Shown one piece after another: positions 37,365 through 47,045 of a stretch of 61,910 nucleotides of DNA. The translations under genes and the position numbers were made by a program. The DNA is taken from assembly GCA_943787575.1 (NCBI GenBank), contig CALSMY010000001.1, positions 1-61,910 on the forward strand, written 5' to 3'. The stretch's first letter is position 1. The number at the start of each line of letters is the position of its first letter. The notes under the pieces are model-generated. The model searched no databases and had not been told where the DNA came from. It was given only the letters and a program-made list of their open reading frames with translations. This DNA is from an uncultured Opitutales bacterium. Its GTDB lineage: Bacteria; Verrucomicrobiota; Verrucomicrobiia; Opitutales; Seribacteraceae.

Positions 37365-38093
37365 TTATGCAGCTAAGGTTTGTTTGTTAAACCAAGTATC
37401 TAGGGAGGATTCGCTCTTTATTTCATCTGGAGTTCCTTCAAAGATTAAGCGACCGTTGTTAATCAATAATACACGGTCCGCAACTTCGGGAACTTCTTGT
37501 AAAATGTGAGTAGAAAGAAGAATCGTTTTACCCAAGCCTTTAATGGTCTTGCGAACTTCCAAAACTTGATTGGGGTCAAGTCCGGCAGTAGGCTCGTCCA
37601 TAATTAATACATCTGGCTCGTGTAACAATACATTGGCCATGCCCACACGCTGCCTAAATCCGCGTGAGAGTTTGCCGATTGGTTTGCTAAGTACGGTTTG
37701 CAGGGCACATTGTTCAATCACTTGTGCAATCCGGTCTCTCTTAGTTGCTGGGTCCATACTCCGGGCATCGCCAAAAAAGTTGAGCAGGGATATGGGGGTC
37801 ATCTCTTCGTACAACGGGCCATTCTCAGGAAGGTATCCGATGCGGTTTGCCACCAGATCGCGATTATTTGCCACCTCTAATCCACAGACCTTGGCAATCC
37901 CTGCCGATGGAGCTAAATATCCAGTCAGCATTTTCATCGTTGTACTCTTTCCGGCACCATTTGGTCCCAGAAAGGCAACTACCTCACCTTTGCGGATGGA
38001 AATGTTCAAGTCTTCCACAGCAATAAAATCACCGTAGTATTTACTTAGGCCAACGGCCTCGATCATGAATTCTTCTTTTGATTGTTCGCTCAT
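37365..38093 (-). CDS. ABC transporter ATP-binding protein (GldA-like)
   Basis: 242 residues with Walker A GPNGAGKSTT, signature LSRGFRQRVGMA, Walker B VLIMDEPTAGLDPNQ and switch His in LLSTHIL. First of three co-directional genes (ATPase, GldFG fusion, DUF4340-parvulin), spaced 15 and 44 bases, so it most likely energises that complex. ATG 38093. Confidence 0.92.
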   Translation of the reverse strand: MSEQSKEEFMIEAVGLSKYYGDFIAVEDLNISIRKGEVVAFLGPNGAGKSTTMKMLTGYLAPSAGIAKVCGLEVANNRDLVANRIGYLPENGPLYEEMTPISLLNFFGDARSMDPATKRDRIAQVIEQCALQTVLSKPIGKLSRGFRQRVGMANVLLHEPDVLIMDEPTAGLDPNQVLEVRKTIKGLGKTILLSTHILQEVPEVADRVLLINNGRLIFEGTPDEIKSESSLDTWFNKQTLAA

Positions 38094-38271
38094 ATGTAGT
38101 GGCTGGATTATGGCAGTATAAAAAAGGCAGGGTTAATATTTTAAAAGTTAGGCGATGGCGCACTTCGATTTTGTGCAAAGACTAAAAAAATTCTTTCTTG
38201 GGCATGCTTTCAAGAAGAAAATCTTTACAAGGGTATAAGAATTTAACTAGATTAAAGCAACCCTTAGGAAT

Positions 38272-39447
38272 ATGCCCAATTTCCGTCCAGTCATTTTAAT
38301 TATTTGTTTGAACTTCCAAGCATTGTCCTTGGCAGGCAACTCTCTCGATGAATGGTTTTCATCTCCCTTGTTGGATGTGCCTGTAAGGATGGATGAATTA
38401 AGCGGGGATCGAATCGTAGAATTAACCACGGAAAAATTTTCCACTCCCTTATTTTATCCCAAGTCTGTAAGTATTTTTGAGAGGATGGATGGATCTTTGA
38501 ATAAATTCTACTTACTTGAGCAACTCGCAAAGAATCCTGGACTTATTCCCATCCCCAAAAAACAATCTACCCAATACCCAGGAAGTGTTGCTCTTAACCG
38601 ACAAAGCGAAGAGCTTAATGTTGCTGATAGAGAAAGACAGTTATTTGATACCTCACTTCTGCTGGTTCCGAAAAGATCTTCTCCCCTTCCATCAGACGAC
38701 GACCTAAAGGCCTTCTTAGCACAAGGGCATCAAAAGTATGTTTCACCGGTCGATTCCAAGGATATCATAGATAACCTTTTAAAAGACGAGTATGCAGATC
38801 ATCCGGTCATTAGTTTGCTGAACGACTCCCCAGAAGTTAAAAAAGTTTTGAAGTCAGAATCTTTTAATCAAGGAAAGCAGGGTCTCTTTAGTTCTGCCAC
38901 CACTGCTCTTCAATCTTCATCTACAATCCAAGCCTCTTCCTATCTTTCACCTCCCCAACCACCGGCTAGCATTAAAGAAGGTTCTTTCCAAGATTTGCAA
39001 TTTGACGGCCGGACTTTTTTAACTTTGCAAGCTCGCAAACCCTCCCGGGATGGTACGTTGCAACCCGCTCAAGCATCGGAGATTTACCTGACTACACAGG
39101 ATCTCAAAGAGTTGCTCAAAGGTATTGGGAGCGATCCCGTGGTTGCCGGTGAGGTCAGGTCGGTTGCAGAAATGTGGGCCAAGGCAGAAAAGAATGTTTC
39201 TCAAAATCCAGAGATTGCTCTGGGAGTAAAATCCATCCTTCTTTCTGCAAAGGTGGGTCGTGCCCGTACCGACCCATACGGAAATGCATCGATGGATAAT
39301 GTATCTCCTGATGATAAATATTTTGTCATTGGAATCGATAAGGATGTGGAAACTAATGTAGTGACCATTTGGTCCAAAGAAGTGGATGTTGAACCCGGAG
39401 AAAACTTGGTGGAGCTTAGCTCGACCGATGTTATTTACCAGGAATAA
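38272..39447 (+). CDS. Secreted protein of unknown function
   Basis: 391 residues with an N-terminal signal peptide (MPNFRPVILIICLNFQALSLAGN; cleavage probably after LAG). The rest is soluble, Ser/Pro/Leu-rich, with no repeats or cysteine clusters I recognise. The C-terminal part (FVIGIDKDVETNVVTIWSKE) may be a small beta domain. Divergent from the ABC operon across 178 bases, where I see no clear regulatory element. ATG 38272 has AGGA upstream. Confidence 0.6.
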   Translation: MPNFRPVILIICLNFQALSLAGNSLDEWFSSPLLDVPVRMDELSGDRIVELTTEKFSTPLFYPKSVSIFERMDGSLNKFYLLEQLAKNPGLIPIPKKQSTQYPGSVALNRQSEELNVADRERQLFDTSLLLVPKRSSPLPSDDDLKAFLAQGHQKYVSPVDSKDIIDNLLKDEYADHPVISLLNDSPEVKKVLKSESFNQGKQGLFSSATTALQSSSTIQASSYLSPPQPPASIKEGSFQDLQFDGRTFLTLQARKPSRDGTLQPAQASEIYLTTQDLKELLKGIGSDPVVAGEVRSVAEMWAKAEKNVSQNPEIALGVKSILLSAKVGRARTDPYGNASMDNVSPDDKYFVIGIDKDVETNVVTIWSKEVDVEPGENLVELSSTDVIYQE

Positions 39448-39554
39448 TTCCTTTCTCCCTTCGATCATCTCGCGAACATCACAAGAATTGCTCGCCATCT
39501 TAGAGTCGGGTGCTTTAATTGATGCTTTCATTCTTATAAATTCTATCTTTCGTT

Positions 39555-41548
39555 ATGCAAAACCAAGAAATTCTACAACAAGCCGCCGATCAAGCCCGTG
39601 GCTTGGCCATCGACGCGATTCACGCCTGCAGTTCAGGGCATTTGGGCCTTCCCCTCGGAGCTGCCGAGGTTGGTGCCGTTCTGTTCGGTAAAGATTTAAA
39701 AGTCGATCCATCGGACGATCAATGGCTCAATCGCGATCGTTTTATTCTCTCCGCTGGTCATGGCAGTATGTTCCTTTATGGCTGGTTGCACCTCGCCGGG
39801 TATGATCTCCCACTCGAAGAGGTAAAGAACTTCCGTAAACTTCACAGCAAAACACCCGGACATCCTGAATACGGTGAGACCCCAGGCGTTGAGTGTACCA
39901 CCGGTCCACTCGGGCAGGGCGTAGGCAATGCGGTTGGTATGGCCATCGCTTCCAAAATGGCGGCCGCACATTTTAATACCTCTGAGCACGAGATTTTTAA
40001 CCACCAAGTATTTGCCCTAGCTGGGGATGGTTGTTTGCAGGAAGGGGTAGCGGCAGAGGCTGCCTCCTTAGCTGGTCACCTTGCCTTGAATAACCTGACC
40101 ATCCTTTACGATTCCAACGATGTCACCCTCGATGCTATGGCCGATGCCAGCCAGAGCGAAAGTGTGATCGATCGTTTTGCCTCTTATGGATTTGCGGTTG
40201 AACGGATTGAGGATGGACACGACTTGGCTGCGATCTCCGCCGCTCTCGAGCGTGCCCGTGCCAATACCGAAAAGCCCACTTTTATCGAAATCAAGACCAT
40301 CATTGGTAAGGGCATACCCGAAGTTGCGGGTACTTCTGCCGGACATGGAGAGGGTGGGGCAAAATTTGCCGAGGCTGCCCGTCAGGGTCTCGGACTGCCT
40401 GAGGAAACATTCTATGTGTCCGATGAAGTCCGTGCATTTTTTGCCGAGCGCAAGGCTCAGCTTGGTGAAGCCGCCAGCAGTGGGATGCCACCTACGCCGC
40501 CTGGCGTTCTGCCAACCCCGAAAAAGCAGCTTTGCTTGATTCAGGAATATCTCGTGATGTACCTGTTGATTTACTCAATAGTGTGCAAGAATTTGCCTCG
40601 GATGCCAATGTGGCAACCCGTGCAGCTGGCAGTCAGATCATTAACGATTTGGCCAAGGCCATGCCCCTACTGATCAGCGGATCGGCTGATCTCCATGGAT
40701 CGACCAAGAATTATATCAAGGAAGTGGGCGACTTCACTAAGGACAACCATTCCGGTCGCAACTTACTCTTTGGTATTCGCGAGCATGCCATGGGGGCGAT
40801 CGTTAACGGGATTGCCTATTACGGTATTTTCCGTCCATCCGGTGCCACCTTTGCGGTATTTGCCGATTACATGCGCCCATCTGTCCGCCTTTCGGCTTTG
40901 ATGGGGCTTCCTATCTTTCATATCTGGACACACGATTCTGTGGCAGTTGGAGAAGATGGCCCGACTCACCAACCGGTGGAAACTACCAGTGGCTTACGGG
41001 TCATTCCAAATCTCGATGTCATCCGCCCGGCTGATCCCGAGGAAACTGCCGGTGCTTATGTTGCCGCCTTGCAACGAATCGACGGTCCAACCGGCCTTAT
41101 CCTTACCCGCCAAAATGTTCCCAACCTTTCCTCCATTCCTGTACAGACCCGCCGCGAAGGTGTGCTTAAAGGTGGATACATTGCCCGCCAGGAACAGGGC
41201 GAGTTGGAACTGATCATTCTTGCTTCCGGAAGTGAGCTCAACCTTGCTTTACAAGCTGCTGAAAAGCTCGGATCCTCTGTCCGTGTGGTCTCAGTCCCTT
41301 GCATGGAGCGCTTCGACCGTCAGGACGATGCCTATCGCGAGTCTGTACTTCCACGCTCCTGCCGTAATCGTATGGCAGTGGAAGCGGGGGTGTCCGATCT
41401 CTGGAGGAAGTATGTTGGGTTGGACGGCGTAGTCGTCGGGATCGACCGTTTTGGGATGTCCGCTCCTGGAGATATTGTACTCGAGGAATTGGGTATGTCC
41501 GTGGACAATGTGGTCAAGCAGGCAGCTCTTGCCGGCTTGGGTGCTTAA
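39555..41548 (+). CDS. tkt: Transketolase, single-base frameshift in the middle
   Basis: TPP enzyme of the pentose phosphate pathway. The first frame (from ATG 39555) has [37 protein letters not shown] and the TPP motif [13 protein letters not shown]. The second frame carries [22 protein letters not shown] and [18 protein letters not shown]. The two meet near 40478: GCCAGC-AGTGGG reads on correctly as [17 protein letters not shown] if one C is restored. The joined protein is about 664 residues, normal length. Transketolase is usually indispensable and both halves are well conserved, so a sequence error is likelier than a dead gene. Confidence 0.93.
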
Positions 41549-41594
41549 GCGAGCCGATCGATTTAGGATTTTTAAATCCGTCTTTTTTCAGCAG

Positions 41595-41630
41595 AGCCTG
41601 TCCCATCTCGGGGCAGGCTTTGTTGTTTGA
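41595..41630 (+). terminator. Rho-independent terminator after tkt
   Basis: A 10-base-pair stem (AGCCTGTCCC, loop ATCTC, GGGGCAGGCT; one G-U) ending at 41619, followed directly by TTTGTTGTTT. A weaker hairpin plus T run (GGATT/AATCC, then TTTTTT; 41566-41588) precedes it and may assist. Confidence 0.85.
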
Positions 41631-41640
41631 TAAAGCTTTG

Positions 41641-41976
41641 CTAATCCCCACGGTTGCCTAAAAAGAATTGATCGAGCTTTCCCTGGCTTTGTCCGAGGGC
41701 AAAGAGGGCATAGAGACAGGCAAAGAGATTACCTCCCACCAGTATAGCCACTGCCCAGAGCAGTTTGGCAAGGAGCAGATCCTCCCGGATCCATACCCAG
41801 CCAAGGAAGAGCAAAAAGCCCACATAGACATCGACCAGTGAGACGACTCCCCAGGGGTTGTTCATCAGGGCAGCTCCGTCTTTCCAAAAGTCTCCCCAGC
41901 CAAATCCATAGATCAAGCCGGCAAGCATAACCAAAAAGAGCCCGGATAAATAGATCCGGGCTCTTAAGTGGTTCAT
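41641..41976 (-). CDS. Small membrane protein, DUF1475-like
   Basis: 111 residues with three membrane helices (about 7-25, 45-63 and 68-93). The WGVVSLVDVYVGFLLFLGWVW segment resembles small bacterial/plant proteins I associate with DUF1475; the assignment is tentative. 18 bases downstream of metY, so probably co-transcribed with it. Confidence 0.6.
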   Translation of the reverse strand: MNHLRARIYLSGLFLVMLAGLIYGFGWGDFWKDGAALMNNPWGVVSLVDVYVGFLLFLGWVWIREDLLLAKLLWAVAILVGGNLFACLYALFALGQSQGKLDQFFLGNRGD

Positions 41977-41994
41977 TTTTAAAAACGATTCTGT

Positions 41995-43278
41995 TTATGC
42001 GGTGGCGATCGCCAGTGCCTGGTCGAGATCGGCAAGCAAATCATCCGCATGCTCGATTCCCACCGATAGACGGATCAATTCAGGGGCGATCCCACCTGCT
42101 TTTTGTTGTTCCTCAGATAATTGAGAGTGGGTAGTGGTGGCAGGGTGAATGGCCAAGCTTCGTGCATCCCCCACATTGGCGAGGTGAGAGAACAGTTTTA
42201 AATGATCGATAAATTTGGAGCCGGCTTCCGCCCCGCCTTTGATACCAAAAACGACCATCGATCCGCCTTTACCACGTAGGTATTTTTGGTTGAGGGAGTA
42301 ATTGGGGTCATCTTCCAAGCCGGGGAAGCGTGCCCATTCCACCGATGGGTGGTTCTTTAAGTGCTTAGCCACCGTAAGAGCATTTTCACAATGTTTTTCC
42401 ATACGCAGGGGAAGGGTCTCGATGCCCTGGATGAATTGCCAGGAATTATCCGGAGCTATACAGGCACCCAAGTTGCGCAGGGGAACGGTGCGCATTCTCA
42501 AAATGTAAGCGAGTGGGGCGAGAGGTTCAGGAAGGTCGTGCCCCCAGCGCAATCCGTGGTAACTGTTGTCGGGCTGGTCATAGAGGGGGAAATTTCCATT
42601 CTTCCAATCAAAAGTTCCAGAATCAATCACCACACCACCAATTCCGTTGCCCTGGCCACCAAGCCATTTGGTGAGGGAGTGAACCACGATGCTGGCACCA
42701 TGCTCAATCGGACGGGTGAGGTAGGGGGTGGAAAAGGTACTGTCCACAATCAAAGGAATGCCATGGTCGGATGCGATCTTGGAAATGGCTTCCAGATCGG
42801 CCACATCTAAGCCAGGGTTGCTCACGGATTCGCAAAAGAGAGCCTTGGTCTTGGGAGTGATGGCCGCAGCAAAATTTTGTGGGTCGTTGGGATCGACAAA
42901 GTTTACCTTGATCCCAAGTTTGGGCAAAATGTCATTAAACTGGGTATAGGTGCCACCGTAGAGGTTATTGGCGGATACAATTTCATCCCCCGCTTCAGCG
43001 AGGTTGATGATGGCATAAAATACGGCACTCGTACCCGAGGCAACTCCGAGTCCGGCAGCTCCACCCTCAAGTGCGGCCACCCGTTGTTCGAGAACATCGG
43101 TGGTTGGGTTCATCAAACGGGTATAAATATTTCCCAGTTCGCGCAGACCAAAGAGATTGGCAGCATGTTCGGTATTATTAAATACAAACGAGCTTGTTTT
43201 ATAAATTGGAACGGCTCGCGAATTGGTGGTTGGGTCGGGCTGGTAGCCTGCGTGTAGGCACTGGGTTTCGAGTTTCAT
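41995..43278 (-). CDS. metY: O-acetylhomoserine sulfhydrylase
   Basis: PLP enzyme making homocysteine from O-acetylhomoserine and sulfide. 427 residues: ETQCLHAGYQPDPTTNSRAVP start, YTRLMNPTTDVLEQRVAALEGG, SLTKWLGGQGNGIGG with the PLP lysine, and the C-terminal GIEHADDLLADLDQAL. The long insert GLRWGHDLPEPLAP and overall length favour MetY over MetB/MetC. Immediately downstream (116-base gap) of an operon with two SAM-dependent lipid methyltransferases, whose SAM demand methionine synthesis would serve; this link is inference. No SAM riboswitch seen upstream. Confidence 0.92.
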   Translation of the reverse strand: MKLETQCLHAGYQPDPTTNSRAVPIYKTSSFVFNNTEHAANLFGLRELGNIYTRLMNPTTDVLEQRVAALEGGAAGLGVASGTSAVFYAIINLAEAGDEIVSANNLYGGTYTQFNDILPKLGIKVNFVDPNDPQNFAAAITPKTKALFCESVSNPGLDVADLEAISKIASDHGIPLIVDSTFSTPYLTRPIEHGASIVVHSLTKWLGGQGNGIGGVVIDSGTFDWKNGNFPLYDQPDNSYHGLRWGHDLPEPLAPLAYILRMRTVPLRNLGACIAPDNSWQFIQGIETLPLRMEKHCENALTVAKHLKNHPSVEWARFPGLEDDPNYSLNQKYLRGKGGSMVVFGIKGGAEAGSKFIDHLKLFSHLANVGDARSLAIHPATTTHSQLSEEQQKAGGIAPELIRLSVGIEHADDLLADLDQALAIATA

Positions 43279-43394
43279 AATACGCTAAGGGTTGGGGGAG
43301 GTGAGTGAGTTGTTAAAAAAAAGGCGAATGAACTTTTTTGCAAAGCTCGGGGAGGAGGGCAACTATCTTTATAAGCCGGTACAAAAACAACAAT

Positions 43395-44462
43395 TTATCG
43401 AGTCATAAATTCTTTACCCCTGACCGGCTTGGCGAAGAGGTAGTGGGAGACCCACCACTCCTGCCCCTTGGCGTAGGCAAAGGTCTCGGCACAGGCGAGA
43501 AAGAAAATGCGCCAGCGGTGGAAAATTTTCTTTGCCTCGGCGGGTGTTTGATCATTCTCGAAGATGCGCAGGGCGGCGGATTTGTTTTGATCGAGGTTAC
43601 GCAACCAATCCTCGGAGGTTTCCGCGTAGTGCCTGCCCGACCATCGCCAGCGGCTCTCGAGCTCGAGGCCTCCGCAAATCCGTAAAAAGAGTTCGTCCGC
43701 GGGCATGGTGCCGCCACTAAAAAAATGTTTGGACATCCAATCGTCCTCCCCTTCAACTTCAAAGGGATAAGAGGTGGAACGGTGGCAAAATACATGAGTA
43801 AAAAGTTTTCCACCTGGATTTAACCAGTTGAAAATTTGTTGGAAGAGTTGACGGTGATTGCGCACATGCTCGAACATTTCAACCGAGACGACACGGTCAT
43901 AGGATTGATCGGGCTTAAAAGCATTAACATCTGCAGTGACTACCTCGAGGTTGTTTAAACCACGCTCCTTGGCGGTCCCCATGATGTATTCGCGTTGGGA
44001 ATGGGAGTTGGAAACCGAACGGATATGTGATTTTGGAAAGTGTTTTGCCATCCATAGGGAGAGGGAACCCCATCCGCATCCAAGCTCTAAAATCTCCTGG
44101 CCATCCTGCAGGTCTGCCCTTTTGCAGGTGAGTTCCAGGGCACGGTCCTCCGCTTGATCAAGCCCATGGGTGCCGGGGTCGTAGCAGCAACAGCTGTACT
44201 TTAAATTTTTACCCAGTACCAAGTGGTAAAACTCCGCCGGTACTTCATAGTGTTGTTCATTGGCCTTGTCGGTTTCAACGGCCAGGGCGGATTGGTCGAC
44301 ATTGCGCAAATATTCTTCCGCCAATTCGGCATTGGCCTCGCAATCATCCACCCGACACTGGTCGAGGCGTTTTTTACAAAGGTTACGTATGCCTGCACGG
44401 ATGAGAAAGTCAGGCACCAAACCGCGTTCGCTTAATTGAATGAAAGAATCAGTAAGGCTCAT
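43395..44462 (-). CDS. CFA synthase-like SAM-dependent methyltransferase (second copy)
   Basis: 355 residues of the cyclopropane/Mycolic acid methyltransferase family: NEQHYEVPAEFYHLVLG (lipid-binding region), LKYSCCCYDPGTHGLDQAED, SAM motif I ILELGCGWGSLSLWMAKH and VSVEMFEHVRNH. It differs from the upstream CFA gene, lacking the N-terminal 80-residue domain and having its own C-terminus, so it should methylate a different position or intermediate. Last gene of the sigma-led operon; its start overlaps the DUF1295 stop by four bases. Confidence 0.85.
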   Translation of the reverse strand: MSLTDSFIQLSERGLVPDFLIRAGIRNLCKKRLDQCRVDDCEANAELAEEYLRNVDQSALAVETDKANEQHYEVPAEFYHLVLGKNLKYSCCCYDPGTHGLDQAEDRALELTCKRADLQDGQEILELGCGWGSLSLWMAKHFPKSHIRSVSNSHSQREYIMGTAKERGLNNLEVVTADVNAFKPDQSYDRVVSVEMFEHVRNHRQLFQQIFNWLNPGGKLFTHVFCHRSTSYPFEVEGEDDWMSKHFFSGGTMPADELFLRICGGLELESRWRWSGRHYAETSEDWLRNLDQNKSAALRIFENDQTPAEAKKIFHRWRIFFLACAETFAYAKGQEWWVSHYLFAKPVRGKEFMTR

Positions 44463-45259
44463 TGATGAGAGTTTTTTGACTTAGGGAACCAAGGGAAGAA
44501 AGATCGGGTACGCTCGACGTAGGACCGGTAGGCATCTCCGCTTACCTCCAATTTACGTGCCTCCACAAAGGGAATGCCGGTTATACGGGTAAGGAAGAGA
44601 TAGAGGATTGGGGGTACGATCCATAACCAGGCACCATTGGTAGAGAGTATTCCCATGGGTAGGTAGCCCAGCCAAAGAATCCATTCGAAAAAATAATTGG
44701 GGTGTCGTGAATATTTCCATAGTCCGGAATCGCAAACTTCATCGCGAGAACGTCCGGGGGTGTTTTTAAAAAGGCGTAATTGTTTATCCGCCAAGCTGAC
44801 CCCTACAAATCCTAAAATCCAAATAAACATGCCCAGGTGATCAAACCAGGCGAGGTCGGACGAATTCCGTCCGAGGATGAGAAAAGGGCTGGCAAATAAA
44901 ACGATCCAAAATGCTTGCACCTGAAAAAAGAGAAAGAATCCGAAGTTTGCATTTTTGCCCAAGTAATCGCGCAGGTATGCGTACCGTGCATCCTCCGGTT
45001 TCCCCCAGCACCTTCGAAGCAGATGGGTGCCCAAACGGGCTGACCATACTCCGAGCAGTCCGAGGAGTAGGGCATGCCTGGCGGGGTGGCATTCATCCTG
45101 AATGAAATAGAGATAAACCAAGCCAAGTACGCCCACACCATAGGCCCATAACACATCAACATAAGAAGTGTTACGAATGGATAGGGCGATTAACCAACCA
45201 ATGAGCATCACCACCGATGCTCCTGCCTGTCCATAGAGCAAAAGATCCAGGTTATTCAT
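44459..45259 (-). CDS. DUF1295 membrane protein (steroid 5-alpha-reductase / ICMT-like)
   Basis: 266 residues, six or seven membrane helices, with the diagnostic C-terminal SRHPNYFFEWILWLGY, a methyl-donor or NADPH-binding element shared by steroid reductases and isoprenylcysteine methyltransferases. In bacteria DUF1295 proteins often accompany CFA synthases, as here, and probably modify lipid double bonds; the exact reaction is unknown. Overlaps both neighbours by four bases. Confidence 0.85.
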   Translation of the reverse strand: MNNLDLLLYGQAGASVVMLIGWLIALSIRNTSYVDVLWAYGVGVLGLVYLYFIQDECHPARHALLLGLLGVWSARLGTHLLRRCWGKPEDARYAYLRDYLGKNANFGFFLFFQVQAFWIVLFASPFLILGRNSSDLAWFDHLGMFIWILGFVGVSLADKQLRLFKNTPGRSRDEVCDSGLWKYSRHPNYFFEWILWLGYLPMGILSTNGAWLWIVPPILYLFLTRITGIPFVEARKLEVSGDAYRSYVERTRSFFPWFPKSKNSHQ

Positions 45260-45780
45260 TGATGAATATTTCGGTACTTATGGTGAAGTTGTCGGAGGAT
45301 CAGTCCGGCGATTGCCCATTCCATTGCGATGGCGAGGGCAGATATCCAGTCGGAGGTAAAAGCGAGGCGTTCAAGTTGCCAACCGGAGGCATAAGCGATC
45401 AATCCGCCAAGACCAAATCCGATCAGGCATCGGGAATTATTTTGCAGGAACCAGGAAAATAAGGGCCTGAGCATAAGCCCGAAATTGGCCCAGAGAAAAA
45501 TCATCCATAGTGGGGCACCGCCCACTGTGGGGTCGGCATAAAAAGCGAGCATTTCCAAGTGAACAAGCAGGGAATCTCCAACCATGCCCAGTGCGACCGA
45601 AGCGAGAAGAAAAGGAAAGGATGAACGGAAACGCTGGGTCGTGGCAATCCGGCAAAGGACGAAAAGAAATCCAGCAAAGGGAAAGAGAAATGGGTATTCG
45701 GTTGCCGATCCGAGAACACATGCAAACCAGGCGACTTGAAAGACGACTAAATCGATAAGGAAGTTTGGAGGTTTATTCAT
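45256..45780 (-). CDS. DUF2878 membrane protein
   Basis: 174 residues with five hydrophobic helices (LIDLVVFQVAWFACVLGS, FPFAGFLFVLCR and others). The WFAxVLG start and GDSLLVHLEMLAFY segment match DUF2878, a family nearly always found next to CFA synthase and DUF1365 genes but without known activity. ATG 45780 overlaps the CFA stop by four bases; its own stop overlaps DUF1295. Confidence 0.82.
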   Translation of the reverse strand: MNKPPNFLIDLVVFQVAWFACVLGSATEYPFLFPFAGFLFVLCRIATTQRFRSSFPFLLASVALGMVGDSLLVHLEMLAFYADPTVGGAPLWMIFLWANFGLMLRPLFSWFLQNNSRCLIGFGLGGLIAYASGWQLERLAFTSDWISALAIAMEWAIAGLILRQLHHKYRNIHQ

Positions 45781-47042
45781 TGCGGAAACCCTTTGCCCAC
45801 TTTGCAATTTGGTTTGGTTAAAAGCAAATGGATGTCTCCGGTATACCCTTCCTCAAAGCCTGCCTCACAGTAGCAAAGGTAATAGATCCATGCACGTCGG
45901 AATGAATCGTCGTAGCCTAGGGATTTGATTTCTTCCTCATTTTCGACAAAGCGCAGGCGCCATTCCCGCAGAGTACGGGCGTAATGGTATCCAATATCCT
46001 GCACCCCGGTGGGTCGGAGGTCGGATTTTTTGGACACCGCTGAGATCATTGCAGATACAGATGGTACACAACTGCCGGGAAATACCCGGGTTCGTATGTA
46101 GTCTACTTCTTTTAAATACTGATCATAGCGGTGGTCAGGCATGGTGATTGCCTGAACCAAAGCGGCTCCGTCCGGAGCAAGAAGGTCGGAAATTTTGGAG
46201 AAGTAAGTGGGTAAATATTCATGACCCACCGCTTCAATCATTTCGATGGAGACAATGCGATCGTAGGAACCGCTAAGAGTACGATAGTCATCCATGAGCA
46301 AATTTGCCCGATCGGCATGGCCAGACTCCTTGATCACTTTTCGGGCATAAGCATGCTGCTCTTTGGAAATTGTGGTACCCGTCCAAATGGCCTCGGTGGT
46401 ATCGAGAAGGCGTTTAGCAAAGCCTCCCCATCCACATCCGATTTCCAACACCTTTTGCCCGTCCTTAATATCAAGCTGTTCGATGATGCGGTCGTACTTA
46501 GCAAGGGATGCCTCTTCCAGGGTGGTTTCTTCGGAGGCGAAGATACCGCAGGAATAAGTCATCGTCGGGTCGAGCATGAGCTTATAAAAATCATTGCCCA
46601 AGTCGTAATGCAGGGCGATGTTCCGCCGGCTTCCTTTGACGGTGTTTTTTTGCCCGATCATATATCCCCAGCGGGCAAGCTTGTTCAGTAGGGATGCCCA
46701 ACCGCCTTCCAGGTCGTCCATCACTTCAAAGTTTTGTAAGAATAAACGGAACAAACCGACCAGGTCATTGGTTTCCCAGTCGCCCGCTGAATAACTGTCG
46801 GCCACACCAAGGGAACCACCAAGGCAGGCTTTGCGAAAAAATACCGGATTTAATACCGTTATGTTTATGGGGGAGGATGCCTGGCTATCTCCAAAGACAT
46901 GTTCGCGACCGGAAAATTCAAGAATCAATCGACCCTGTTTAATTTTGGCAAATTGTTTGAGCAGTAGACGTCCAAACAGTCCAAAGTCTTCGCCGGTCGA
47001 GCGAAGGGGCGGGGAAATCGAGGCGGGGGCGCTTGCTTTCAT
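45777..47042 (-). CDS. cfa: Cyclopropane-fatty-acyl-phospholipid synthase family protein
   Basis: 421 residues with the full CFA layout: N-terminal lipid-binding domain (about 20-115), NIALHYDLGNDFYKLMLDPTMTYSCGIF, SAM motif VLEIGCGWGGFAKRL, and ISKEQHAYARKVI. The end is RRAWIYYLCYCEAGFEEGYTG. Transfers a methylene/methyl from SAM to the double bond of membrane phospholipid acyl chains. In alphaproteobacteria a related enzyme makes the methylated precursor of furan fatty acids rather than cyclopropanes, so the product here is open. Start ATG 47042, three bases after the DUF1365 stop. Confidence 0.92.
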   Translation of the reverse strand: MKASAPASISPPLRSTGEDFGLFGRLLLKQFAKIKQGRLILEFSGREHVFGDSQASSPINITVLNPVFFRKACLGGSLGVADSYSAGDWETNDLVGLFRLFLQNFEVMDDLEGGWASLLNKLARWGYMIGQKNTVKGSRRNIALHYDLGNDFYKLMLDPTMTYSCGIFASEETTLEEASLAKYDRIIEQLDIKDGQKVLEIGCGWGGFAKRLLDTTEAIWTGTTISKEQHAYARKVIKESGHADRANLLMDDYRTLSGSYDRIVSIEMIEAVGHEYLPTYFSKISDLLAPDGAALVQAITMPDHRYDQYLKEVDYIRTRVFPGSCVPSVSAMISAVSKKSDLRPTGVQDIGYHYARTLREWRLRFVENEEEIKSLGYDDSFRRAWIYYLCYCEAGFEEGYTGDIHLLLTKPNCKVGKGFPQ

Positions 47043-47045
47043 CAA

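Noticed and set aside
40470-40540. Programmed ribosomal frameshift in tkt
   Set aside because: No slippery heptamer or downstream structure is evident, and transketolase is not known to use frameshifting; a one-base deletion explains it.
43279-43394. Possible SAM or SAH riboswitch before metY
   Set aside because: The leader on the minus strand lacks the conserved cores of the SAM-I, SAM-II or SAH classes that I know; only a plausible TATAAA -10 was seen.
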